From: DASUPK01 sp963736685
GTDB taxonomy: Bacteria > Actinomycetota > Thermoleophilia > Solirubrobacterales > 70-9
Reading direction: 5' to 3'
Assembly: GCA_963736685.1 (NCBI GenBank)
Contig: CAVTPZ010000014.1
Location: forward strand, 1 to 64,000
DNA length: 64,000 nt
Part shown: in pieces, positions 6,849 to 13,781 of the stretch
Position numbering within the stretch: position 1 is the first letter of the stretch
Layout of the letters: each line of letters opens with the position of its first letter
Program-made: the position numbers and the translations under genes
The notes under the pieces: generated by a model
What the model saw: the letters and a program-made list of their open reading frames with translations, nothing else
Told to the model about the DNA's origin: nothing
Databases searched by the model: none

Positions 6849-7667
6849 ATGTCGGAGGAGAACGTCGACATCGCAACCCGCTGGTATGAGGCAGCGACGG
6901 GCAAGGACACGCTTTTGGCCGCGATGCCAACGACGATGGGCCTGTGCCATCCCGAGGTCGAATGGAGCGCTCCCGAAGACGGAACGATCTACCGGGGACG
7001 TGAGGGAGTCAGGCAGCGGCTTGAAGAATGGCTGGGAAGCTTTGCTGACTACAGATATGACGTCCAGCGGATCATCGACTGCGGAGGAGATGAGGTGCTG
7101 GTCGAAGCGACTGAGGTGGGCCGCGGGGTGACGAGTGGCGCTGAGGTTCGCTCGACCAACTACGAGCTGCTGACGATTCGGGACGGGATGATCGTTCGTA
7201 TCCGCGAGTTCTACGACGAAGGTGAGGCCCTCGACGCCGCCGGGCTGCGGGAGCAAGCGATGTCGCAGGAGAACGTCGAGATAGTCCGGCGCTTGGTTGA
7301 CGCCTGGAATCGGCGCGACCTTGAGGCGCTGCTAGACCTTGGTGGTCCAGAGGTCGCATTCGTCAACTCGCCCACAGCGGTCGAACCGGGGACAAGGCGC
7401 GGCACGGATGAGGTCGTCGCGGCGGTCAAGAAGCAGTGGGAAATCCTCGACGCTCGGTGGGAAGTCGACGAGTTCTTTGATCGCGGCGACGAGATCTTCG
7501 CCCTAGGTCGCCTTTCACGGGCTATGCCGGGAAGCGCTAGGCAGCTCGAGGAGCCGCTCCTCGTCTCCTACACCCTTCGCAATCGGAAGCTGATCCGCGC
7601 TGAGATCCTCGGCTTTGGCGTCACTGAGGTTGAAACAGCCCTCGTAGCCGCCGGGCTCTCGGAGTAG
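6849..7667 (+). CDS. Fused double SnoaL/NTF2-like protein
   Basis: 272 residues made of two complete family members joined head to tail. Residues 1-137 run from MSEENVDIATRWYEA to LDAAGLREQA; residues 138-272 run from MSQENVEIVRRLVDAW to LVAAGLSE. Elsewhere in the window the junction reads stop TAG, GCG, ATG. Here the stop position is CAA (7254-7256), so the reading frame continues straight into the next ATG at 7260. The fusion therefore arose by loss of the stop between tandem cassettes. NTF2-like domains often pair, so the fused protein may form an intramolecular dimer (inference). Confidence 0.85.
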   Translation: MSEENVDIATRWYEAATGKDTLLAAMPTTMGLCHPEVEWSAPEDGTIYRGREGVRQRLEEWLGSFADYRYDVQRIIDCGGDEVLVEATEVGRGVTSGAEVRSTNYELLTIRDGMIVRIREFYDEGEALDAAGLREQAMSQENVEIVRRLVDAWNRRDLEALLDLGGPEVAFVNSPTAVEPGTRRGTDEVVAAVKKQWEILDARWEVDEFFDRGDEIFALGRLSRAMPGSARQLEEPLLVSYTLRNRKLIRAEILGFGVTEVETALVAAGLSE

Positions 7668-7808
7668 TTGGGGGCTCAGCGAGAGGACCGAACCGGGCCG
7701 TGCTAACGACCCCAGCTCAATACCGCCGTGGGCTTCGGCGGTTGGTCCCCTCGCTCAACCCCTTGTCAGGCGAGTCTCAGGAAAGCAGTGCTGAGAGTGG
7801 CGCTACTA

Positions 7809-8260
7809 CTACTTCTTCTTCTTGCAGTTCTTGGCGATGACGGCACCGCTCTTGTGCTTCTTCTTGTGCTTGCAGTGCCTCTTCGGTGCTTCTGCGGCAC
7901 CACCGCTAGGGGTCGGGGTCGAAGGCAGAGGCGGCGCAACGTAGGTCTTGAAGGTCAGGTCGGACGTACCGTTGGGCATCCAGGCAGACCCCGGGGGATG
8001 GCTTCTGTGTCGTAGAACCCCGCGCCTCCCGAATACACGTCCGCATTCTGGTCCGCCACCCCCACAGCGTTGCCAGCTGCCCCGGGGAGTAGACCACGAT
8101 GGCGTATTTCGTCCCTGCCGTAACGGAGGCGGGTGTTGCGAAGGTGGCCGGACAAGAACGCTTGTGTGGTTCCTATGGACGAGGTCGGGATGCTTGCGCT
8201 CGCGAGAGGCGCCGCACCGGGATTACCCCCGGACGTTCCGCGTAGTGGGACTGGCCTCAA
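7809..8260 (-). pseudogene. Degraded secreted protein gene (homologue of 34750-35511)
   Basis: Pieces of a protein can be read in changing minus-strand frames: SGGNPGAAPLASASIPTSS, then FATPASVTAGTKYAIVVYSPG, then NADVYSGGAGFYD, then WMPNGTSDLTFKTYVAPP and a Lys/His/Cys tail ending CKKKK and TAG at 7809-7811. These align in order with the intact secreted protein at 34750-35511 (LASKSVSAS, SASVSAGTQYAIVAYSS, NPYAGGVGVF, SSWMSLGGDLAFKTYVAPLP, KKCKKKH). At least three frameshifts are needed, and the signal-peptide end is missing near the tRNA terminator. A dead, 5'-truncated paralogue. Confidence 0.75.
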
Positions 8261-8263
8261 ACA

Positions 8264-8291
8264 GACGGAAACCCCGCAGTAGCAGGGCTTC
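8264..8291 (-). terminator. Terminator of tRNA (CAU)
   Basis: Minus-strand stem GGAAGCCCTGC / GCGGGGTTTCC with a short loop, directly downstream of the tRNA at 8298-8371. Confidence 0.55.
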
Positions 8292-8297
8292 CGTTGA

Positions 8298-8371
8298 TGG
8301 GCCGGGGTGGACTCGAACCACCGACCGACGGATTATGAGTCCGCTGCTCTGACCAGCTGAGCTACCGGCCC
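8298..8371 (-). tRNA. tRNA with anticodon CAU (Met elongator, or Ile2)
   Basis: A full cloverleaf reads on the minus strand: acceptor GGGCCGG/CCGGCCC with discriminator A, D-arm GCTC...GAGC, anticodon loop CTCATAA between GGA/TCC-type arms, and T-arm GGTGG TTCGAGT CCACC. 74 nt, CCA not encoded. The CAU anticodon alone cannot separate tRNA-Met from the lysidine-modified tRNA-Ile. It marks the boundary between the accessory block and the housekeeping block. Confidence 0.9.
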
Positions 8372-8411
8372 GTTCGCGGGCGAGCGTACAGGCCAGGGTA
8401 GATTCGTTTTC

Positions 8412-8759
8412 ATGGCGCAGCGGGAGGAGGAAGCGGAGGCGACGACCTTCACTTGGCCGCTGCTCGGCGCGCTCTACGGGTCGCTTGTGATCGTCGTGAT
8501 CGTGGCGCTGCTCAACTCCCACCTGGGGCGCGTCCTCGACCACCGGATCGATGCCCCGGCGCGGACTCTGGTTGCGGCGCCCGTGGTCATCAGCGCGGCC
8601 GTCGTGTTCGTCGCCAGCATGGTCGCGCTGCTCGCCCCCCTCTATCGGCGGCGGGCGCTGCGGGTCGCGGAGATCGCCGCCTGGCTGGTGCCGGCCTGGC
8701 TGGTGATGGGCGCGATGGTCCTCGGGGCGATCTCCTTCGCCCTCCACCACGCGGACTAG
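8412..8759 (+). CDS. Small membrane protein, three transmembrane segments
   Basis: 115 residues with hydrophobic segments at about 13-34 (WPLLGALYGSLVIVVIVALL), 50-75 (LVAAPVVISAAVVFVASMVALLAPL) and 86-108 (IAAWLVPAWLVMGAMVLGAISFAL). A short acidic N-terminal tail (REEEAEA) precedes the first one. No family recognised. It converges with and overlaps by four bases the HPt gene on the other strand. Confidence 0.7.
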   Translation: MAQREEEAEATTFTWPLLGALYGSLVIVVIVALLNSHLGRVLDHRIDAPARTLVAAPVVISAAVVFVASMVALLAPLYRRRALRVAEIAAWLVPAWLVMGAMVLGAISFALHHAD

Positions 8760-9121
8760 CCGAGTGCGGCGAGAGACTCGCCGACGGATGACGGCTCAGC
8801 GACGCCCTCGGCGGCGGCCTGGGCGCCCTCGTTGAAGGCGCTGGCGCCGGCGATCAGCGCCGCCGCGGCGCCGGGCTGGATCAGCCCGGTGCCGACGCAG
8901 CCGGCGAGGAACTGCTCCATCCCCTTGGCCAGGTCGGCGAGCCGCTCCTGGCCGACAACCAGAGCCGCGCCCTTCAGCCCGTGCACCTCGACACGGAGTT
9001 CCTCGATGCGGGCCGGGTCACTCTCGCCGGAGGACACGAGGGTCTCCAGGCCGTCGATGATCGACGGCGTCCGGCGATCGGCCTCCGCGGCCAGCATGGT
9101 GAGCAGCTCGTCATCGGCCAC
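8756..9121 (-). CDS. HPt (histidine phosphotransfer) domain protein
   Basis: 121 residues, all-helical, with the HPt motif VHGLKGAALVVG; the phospho-accepting histidine would be about residue 47. HPt proteins relay phosphate between response-regulator receiver domains in multistep phosphorelays or serve chemotaxis CheA-type kinases. No kinase or receiver gene is next to it, so its partners lie elsewhere. Single-gene unit convergent with 8412-8759. Confidence 0.8.
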   Translation of the reverse strand: MADDELLTMLAAEADRRTPSIIDGLETLVSSGESDPARIEELRVEVHGLKGAALVVGQERLADLAKGMEQFLAGCVGTGLIQPGAAAALIAGASAFNEGAQAAAEGVAEPSSVGESLAALG

Positions 9122-9153
9122 GGGTTAGTTCTACCCGCTGGGAGGAGGAATCG

Positions 9154-10140
9154 CTAGCCGGCGACCTTCTGGACCGCGGCCTCGAGCTCCTGGACGCTGA
9201 AGGGGCCCTGCAGGACCGAGCTGACCTTGCCGTTCCGGTCGATCACGTAGGCCCAGGGCTCGGTGTTGAGGTTGAAAGCACGCATCTGCGGCCGAGGCCC
9301 GTCGTTGATGTTGTTGTTGTTGTAGATCTCCTGGTGGATGAAGGCGACCTTGTCGCCGAACTCCTGCTTGACCTGCTCGGTGATGTCGGTGACCGGGCCG
9401 CAGACCCGGCTCTGGCAGAGCGCTGGGGTCGCGAAGAGCAGCACGACGGGCTTCTTGCCGACCACGTTCGCGAAGTCATCGGAGTGCATGTCGTCCGGTG
9501 GGACGCGGGTGTCGATCTGGCCGATGTTCGAGACCTCGCCCGCGGTCAGGGTGTGGATGGCAGGGACGGACTGACCGACATTCGGCATCGGGAAGTCGCC
9601 GATTGGGTTCTGGGTGGGCATGAGGCTGTACTGGTAGGAGCCGCCGTTCTTGATCAGGGCCGCGAAGGCCCACGGTCCCGGCTTGTTGAGCGGGATGTCG
9701 GAGATGTAGACGACCTGCGCCGCGCTCGGGTCGTCGGCGGTGGTCTTGGCCCGGAAGGCGGGCTTGGTGGTCAGGTCCTCGATCCTGGCCGGGAAGGGGC
9801 CGATCGCCTTGCCGTCCACTCCTGCGCCCGGAGCGGCATAGACGGCGACCTCGGCGTCGGTGATCGGGTCGTGCGCGGTGGTGAACATGCCGAAGGGGAA
9901 GCGGTTGGTGCCGAGATGGAAGTAGGCGCCCGCCGGGGAGGCGACTGGGCCCTGGGTCGCGTGTGCCGCGAGGACGACCTGCCGGAGAGTCTTGCCCTTC
10001 GCCGAGGGGAAGATCGCCGCGCGGGGCGCCGGTCGGCTCCGGCTGCCGGTGCCGTTGTCGGAGGCACCGCAGCCCGCGACGAGCGCGAGAGCGAGTGCGG
10101 CGGCGGCAACGGCGATGGGCTTGCGAGGCACGGGCGGCAT
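9154..10140 (-). CDS. Thioredoxin-fold lipoprotein
   Basis: 328 residues with a lipoprotein signal (LALALVAGCGAS; lipidated Cys about residue 24). The first 200 residues form a beta-rich domain without a name I can give. The C-terminal part (from about 210) reads as a thioredoxin-like domain: KPVVLLFATPALCQSRVCGPV, then a strand (KVAFIHQEIYNNN) and a later WAYVIDRNGKVSSVL. The redox motif is CQSRVC, spaced by four residues rather than the usual two, as in SCO or redoxin relatives. Probably an extracytoplasmic redox or metal-handling protein; its function is inferred only. Confidence 0.7.
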   Translation of the reverse strand: MPPVPRKPIAVAAAALALALVAGCGASDNGTGSRSRPAPRAAIFPSAKGKTLRQVVLAAHATQGPVASPAGAYFHLGTNRFPFGMFTTAHDPITDAEVAVYAAPGAGVDGKAIGPFPARIEDLTTKPAFRAKTTADDPSAAQVVYISDIPLNKPGPWAFAALIKNGGSYQYSLMPTQNPIGDFPMPNVGQSVPAIHTLTAGEVSNIGQIDTRVPPDDMHSDDFANVVGKKPVVLLFATPALCQSRVCGPVTDITEQVKQEFGDKVAFIHQEIYNNNNINDGPRPQMRAFNLNTEPWAYVIDRNGKVSSVLQGPFSVQELEAAVQKVAG

Positions 10141-10202
10141 CGTAGATGCGGTACGAGTAGGGTGCCCGTCGCGATTGAGGCATCACTAAAGAGGAGGAGA
10201 GT

Positions 10203-10943
10203 GTGGCGGAGAAGGCGGCGCTGATTACTGGCGGTTCGAGCGGGATCGGGTTGGCCATCGCCCGCCTGCTCGGTGAGGACGGCTACGGGCTGACCGTCTC
10301 GGCTCGGCGGCCGGACAAGCTCGAGGCCGCGGCCGAGGATCTGCGCTCCGGTGGGCTGGAGGTCCAGAGTGTGCCGGCCAACATGGCCGACGAGGAGAAC
10401 CTGAAGGCGCTCGTCGCAGCGCACAAGGAGCGCTACGGCCGACTCGACGTGATGATCAACAACGCCGGCGTGGGCATCGGCGAGGCGATGGACGCGCTGA
10501 CGACCAAGTTCGTCGACATGCAACTCAGTGTGAACCTCCGCGCCGTCGTCCTGATGACCCGCGAGTGCCTGCCGATGCTGAAGGAGGCCGGTGCTGAGCA
10601 CGGCAAGGCGTTGATCGTCAATACCGCGTCGGTTTCCGGCAAGGCGGGACAGCCGTGGCTGTCGGTGTATTCGGCCACGAAGTCGGCTGTGATCGGGTTC
10701 TCCCAGGCGACCCAGAAGGAGATCGCGGGCTCGGGAGTCCAGGTGACAGCCTTCGCACCCGCTTTCGTCGACACGCCGATGACTGAGTTCGTCAAGGGAC
10801 AGGTGGCGGCGGAAGCGATGATTCGGCCCGAGGACATCGGCGAGGCGGTGAGGTTCCTGCTCCGCACCTCGCCGAACTGCCTCGTCCCCGAGATCGTGTT
10901 CCTGCGCCCCGGGGACACGATGGACACGCCCGAACTGGGCTGA
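10203..10943 (+). CDS. Short-chain dehydrogenase/reductase (SDR)
   Basis: 246 residues of the classical SDR fold. The nucleotide site is TGGSSGIG (residues about 9-16), NNAG is at about 87-90, and the active site is Ser in NTASVSG followed by YSATK (Tyr about 158, Lys about 162). Start is GTG at 10203 with GAGGAGGAGAGT just upstream. It would reduce or oxidise an alcohol/carbonyl using NAD(P)H; substrate unknown. It stands alone between a lipoprotein gene and a glycosyltransferase gene. Confidence 0.88.
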   Translation: MAEKAALITGGSSGIGLAIARLLGEDGYGLTVSARRPDKLEAAAEDLRSGGLEVQSVPANMADEENLKALVAAHKERYGRLDVMINNAGVGIGEAMDALTTKFVDMQLSVNLRAVVLMTRECLPMLKEAGAEHGKALIVNTASVSGKAGQPWLSVYSATKSAVIGFSQATQKEIAGSGVQVTAFAPAFVDTPMTEFVKGQVAAEAMIRPEDIGEAVRFLLRTSPNCLVPEIVFLRPGDTMDTPELG

Positions 10944-10953
10944 CCTTCGCGAC

Positions 10954-11874
10954 TCAGGAAAGCGGTGCCCCCCATATCCGGCCGCCCTTGCGCAGGCCGG
11001 CGCGTGCACCGACCCACCAGGCGACCTGGCGCATGAGGTCGAACCAGGCGTCCTCGATCCAGCGGGTCTCCCCCCGTCCCCGCGCCCTGGCGGCGAGGAC
11101 GAGGCCGAGGCCGCGGGCGGTGCGCCCGATCTCGCGGATGCGGGGCGGCTTGACCGGGTGACCCCCCATCGCCTCGAACTTGGCGCCCACCAGGCCGGCG
11201 CCGTAGGCCCAACCGAGCTGCTGGCGGAAGAAACCGAGTTGGGTGTCGCGGTTTCGGTGGCGGGCGGTGGCGTGCTCGGCGTAGGCGAGGCGGCGGCCTG
11301 ATCGCTCCTGGAAGCGGAGGCCGAGCTCGACGTCCTGGGCGCGGACCATGTGCGGGTCGAAGGGGCCGATGCGCTCGATCACCTCGCGGCGATAGGCGGC
11401 GTTGGCAGTGATCGGGTAGGCGGGGTTGGAGTTGAAGGCGAACTGCTGCCAGTTGCCGAGCAGGCGGGCGGCCTGCCGCTCGGCCGCGGTGCTGGCGGGG
11501 GCGTGCTGGAGGTCTCCGGCGACCGCCCCCACCTCCGGGTCCTCGAAGGGGCGGGCCAGCTCGGTGAGCCACTGGGGCTCGACCAGGCAGTCGGCGTCGA
11601 CGAACGAGAGGATCTCGCCGGTGCTCTCGGCGATGCCGCGATTGCGGGCTTTGGAGACCCCCGGAGCCGGCTCGTAGAGATAGCGGACCGGACGGGCCTT
11701 GATCAGGGACGCGGTGCGATCGGTCGAGCCGTTGTCGACGATCAGGACCTCGCGGCGATCGGCTGGATATTCCGCGGCCAGGATGGCGTCGATGCAGCCG
11801 GCGATCGTGGACTCGCCGTCCCGGACGGGGACGATGACGGAGACAGATGGCTGCTTCGAGGACGCCCGTAGCAC
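10954..11874 (-). CDS. Family 2 glycosyltransferase
   Basis: 306 residues. The N-terminal GT-A domain opens with VSVIVPVRDGESTIAGCIDAIL; the nucleotide-sugar signature VDNGSTD follows, and the metal-binding DxD region is FVDADC at about residue 92. The acceptor side includes NPAYPITANAAYRREV and a QDVELGLRF motif (family ED-like). The C-terminal 60 residues are basic and amphipathic, likely membrane-associated. Probably cell-surface glycan or glycolipid synthesis; sugar unknown. The neighbouring second glycosyltransferase at 12447-13679 is on the other strand. Confidence 0.85.
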   Translation of the reverse strand: MLRASSKQPSVSVIVPVRDGESTIAGCIDAILAAEYPADRREVLIVDNGSTDRTASLIKARPVRYLYEPAPGVSKARNRGIAESTGEILSFVDADCLVEPQWLTELARPFEDPEVGAVAGDLQHAPASTAAERQAARLLGNWQQFAFNSNPAYPITANAAYRREVIERIGPFDPHMVRAQDVELGLRFQERSGRRLAYAEHATARHRNRDTQLGFFRQQLGWAYGAGLVGAKFEAMGGHPVKPPRIREIGRTARGLGLVLAARARGRGETRWIEDAWFDLMRQVAWWVGARAGLRKGGRIWGAPLS

Positions 11875-11883
11875 GGCCGCAAG

Positions 11884-12408
11884 TTAGCCGTGCGGGGCCT
11901 TTTCCCGGTTCTCGTCGGGGCTGGACTCGGTGGGCCGGTCGTCCTCGTTCACGCGCTCGGCGTACGCGGTGGCGAGGACATGCTCGACGGAAACCTCGGA
12001 GGTCTCCTGAGCTTCGTCCGCCGCCAGGCGTCGGCGGGAGGCCTGAACGTCGCGCACCTCGTCTGCGAGAGGCCGCTCGGGAACCGTCTCGCCGCTCACG
12101 CCCTCGCGCATCAGGGCCATCTCGAGATAGTTCTCCAGGATGCGGACCTCGAGGCGGGATGCGCGGCGGGGCTTGCGGGGGTTGGCCCGGGTGAAGGCGT
12201 CCCAGGCACGGGCGAAGGTGCCGAAGTTGGTGCGGCCGCCGTTCCGGTGCGCGGCGAGCATCGGACACACGCCGCCTCGCTTGTCGACGTAGGCGCCGAC
12301 GATGACGCGATTCGACCGGATGCCGCGCAGCATCGCCTGCTTGGTCGCATTGGGCATCGCGCTGATCGAGTTGCGGAGCCGCTGGGCATTGTTGCGCCGC
12401 TTGGCCAT
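11884..12408 (-). CDS. Conserved hypothetical protein, highly charged
   Basis: 174 residues starting MAKRRNNAQRLRNSISAMP. The first half is basic and contains an RGGVCPMLAAHRNGGRTNFGTFARAWDAFTR region that looks folded. The second half is charged and low-complexity (many Glu, Arg and Asp) and probably disordered or helical. It lies 9 bases upstream of the glycosyltransferase start on the same strand and may share its transcript. No family I can name. Confidence 0.65.
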   Translation of the reverse strand: MAKRRNNAQRLRNSISAMPNATKQAMLRGIRSNRVIVGAYVDKRGGVCPMLAAHRNGGRTNFGTFARAWDAFTRANPRKPRRASRLEVRILENYLEMALMREGVSGETVPERPLADEVRDVQASRRRLAADEAQETSEVSVEHVLATAYAERVNEDDRPTESSPDENREKAPHG

Positions 12409-12446
12409 GGATCAAAGGATGGCGGTGACGCCCTAGGGTCCGCGCA

Positions 12447-13679
12447 ATGGGCCGTTCAGATCCACGGTTGAGGCTGCTGGTCGCCGCGTTCGGCGACCCG
12501 GGCCACGCCTTTCCAGCCATCGCGCTCGCGCGCGAGCTGGCGCGGCGCGGCCACGAGGTGCTGGTCGAGACCTGGGAGCGCTGGCGGGAGGCGGTCGAGG
12601 GCGAGGGGCTGGGCTTCACCGGGGCCCAGGAGTACACGGTGTTTCCGCCACCGGGTCCGGCCACGCCCGACGGGCAGACCGCGGCGGCAGCGGCGCGGGC
12701 GCTGGCTCGGTTGATGGAGGGATTCGAGCCGGATCTGGTGGTGAGCGACATCCTGACCCTGGCGCCGACGCTCGCGGCAGAGGTCGCCGGGGTGCCGCAC
12801 GCCACCCTGATCCCGCACGTCTATCCCGTGCAGCAGCCCGGGATGCCGCTCTACTCGCTCGGGCTGCGTCCGCCGCGGACTGGCTTCGGGCGGGCCGCAT
12901 GGCGGGCGACGGCGCCGCTGCTCGACATGGGGCTGCGTAAGGGACGGGACGAGCTCAACGAGACGAGAGGGCGGTTGGGGCTGCCGCCGATCGAGCGGTT
13001 CCACGGCGGGATCAGCGAGCTGCTGGCGATCGTGGGGACGTTCCCGCAGCTGGAGTATCCGCGCGAGTGGCCGGCGCACGTGCGGGTGACCGGGCCGCTG
13101 TTCTTCGAGATGCCGGGCGAAGAGACTCTCATTCCGGAGGGTGACGAGCCCCTGGTCGTGGTCGCTCCCAGCACGGCACAGGATCCGGAATGCGAGCTGC
13201 TCCGGGTAGCGCTGGCGGCGCTCGCCGGGGAGCCGGTCCGGGTGCTGGCCACGACCAACAGGCACCGGCCGGAGCAGCCGATCGAGGTGCCGGAAAACGC
13301 GACGCTCGTGGACTGGCTGCTCTACTCACAGGCGATGCCGGCCGCGGACGTGGTGATCTGCCACGGCGGCCACGGGACGGTGGCGCGGGCGCTTGCGGCC
13401 GGGAAGCCGCTGCTCGTCTGTCCTTCGGTCGGTGACATGGGAGAGAACGCTGCGCGGGTGGCGTGGTCCGGGACCGGGCTCTCGGTCCCTCGGCGCCTGC
13501 TCTCGAGGCGAGGGGTGCGGCTGGCGACACGGCGGCTGCTCGCGGAGCCGCGCTTCCGTGGGCGGGCGCTAGCACTGGCGGAGTGGTCGGAGGCGCACGA
13601 CGGCGCGGTGGCCGCCGCGGAGCTCGTGGAGGAGGCGGCCCGGAACGCGACGAGCCGGCTCTCGCCGGCTCGTTCCTAG
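12447..13679 (+). CDS. GT-B (MGT/UGT-like) glycosyltransferase
   Basis: 410 residues of the macrolide/UDP-glycosyltransferase type. The N-terminal Rossmann domain begins LRLLVAAFGDPGHAFPAIALARELARRGHEV. The C-terminal donor-binding domain has VVVAPSTAQD, DWLLYSQAMPAADVVICHGGHGTVARALAAGKPLLVCP and GENAARV, matching the family's HGG-GT signature. It would transfer a sugar from a nucleotide donor to a small lipophilic acceptor in the cytoplasm. The last codons overlap a GC hairpin (13651-13671) that may serve as terminator. Confidence 0.85.
   Translation: MGRSDPRLRLLVAAFGDPGHAFPAIALARELARRGHEVLVETWERWREAVEGEGLGFTGAQEYTVFPPPGPATPDGQTAAAAARALARLMEGFEPDLVVSDILTLAPTLAAEVAGVPHATLIPHVYPVQQPGMPLYSLGLRPPRTGFGRAAWRATAPLLDMGLRKGRDELNETRGRLGLPPIERFHGGISELLAIVGTFPQLEYPREWPAHVRVTGPLFFEMPGEETLIPEGDEPLVVVAPSTAQDPECELLRVALAALAGEPVRVLATTNRHRPEQPIEVPENATLVDWLLYSQAMPAADVVICHGGHGTVARALAAGKPLLVCPSVGDMGENAARVAWSGTGLSVPRRLLSRRGVRLATRRLLAEPRFRGRALALAEWSEAHDGAVAAAELVEEAARNATSRLSPARS
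13651..13671. terminator. GC hairpin at the end of the glycosyltransferase gene
   Basis: CGAGCCGGC, loop TCT, CGCCGGCTCG followed by TTCC. It lies inside the last codons and could terminate transcription from either side; only a weak T-run is seen. Confidence 0.45.
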
Positions 13680-13693
13680 TCTCGGTCAGTCAG

Positions 13694-13766
13694 CTCCGGG
13701 GGTGGGACTCGAACCCACAACAACTCGGTTAACAGCCGAGTGCTCTACCGATTGAGCTACCCCGGA
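13694..13766 (-). tRNA. tRNA-Asn (GUU)
   Basis: Minus-strand cloverleaf with acceptor TCCGGGG/CCCCGGA, discriminator G, D-arm GCTC...GAGC, anticodon loop CTGTTAA (GTT) and T-arm GTGGG TTCGAGT CCCAC. 73 nt, CCA not encoded. Confidence 0.95.
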
Positions 13767-13781
13767 TCGGCTGGGGAAACC

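Noticed and set aside
10433..12805. 790-codon open frame on the minus strand
   Set aside because: It runs across the SDR, the glycosyltransferase 2, the hypothetical and the start of the GT-B gene in another frame. Composition is arginine/proline-rich without domains. It is an effect of high GC.
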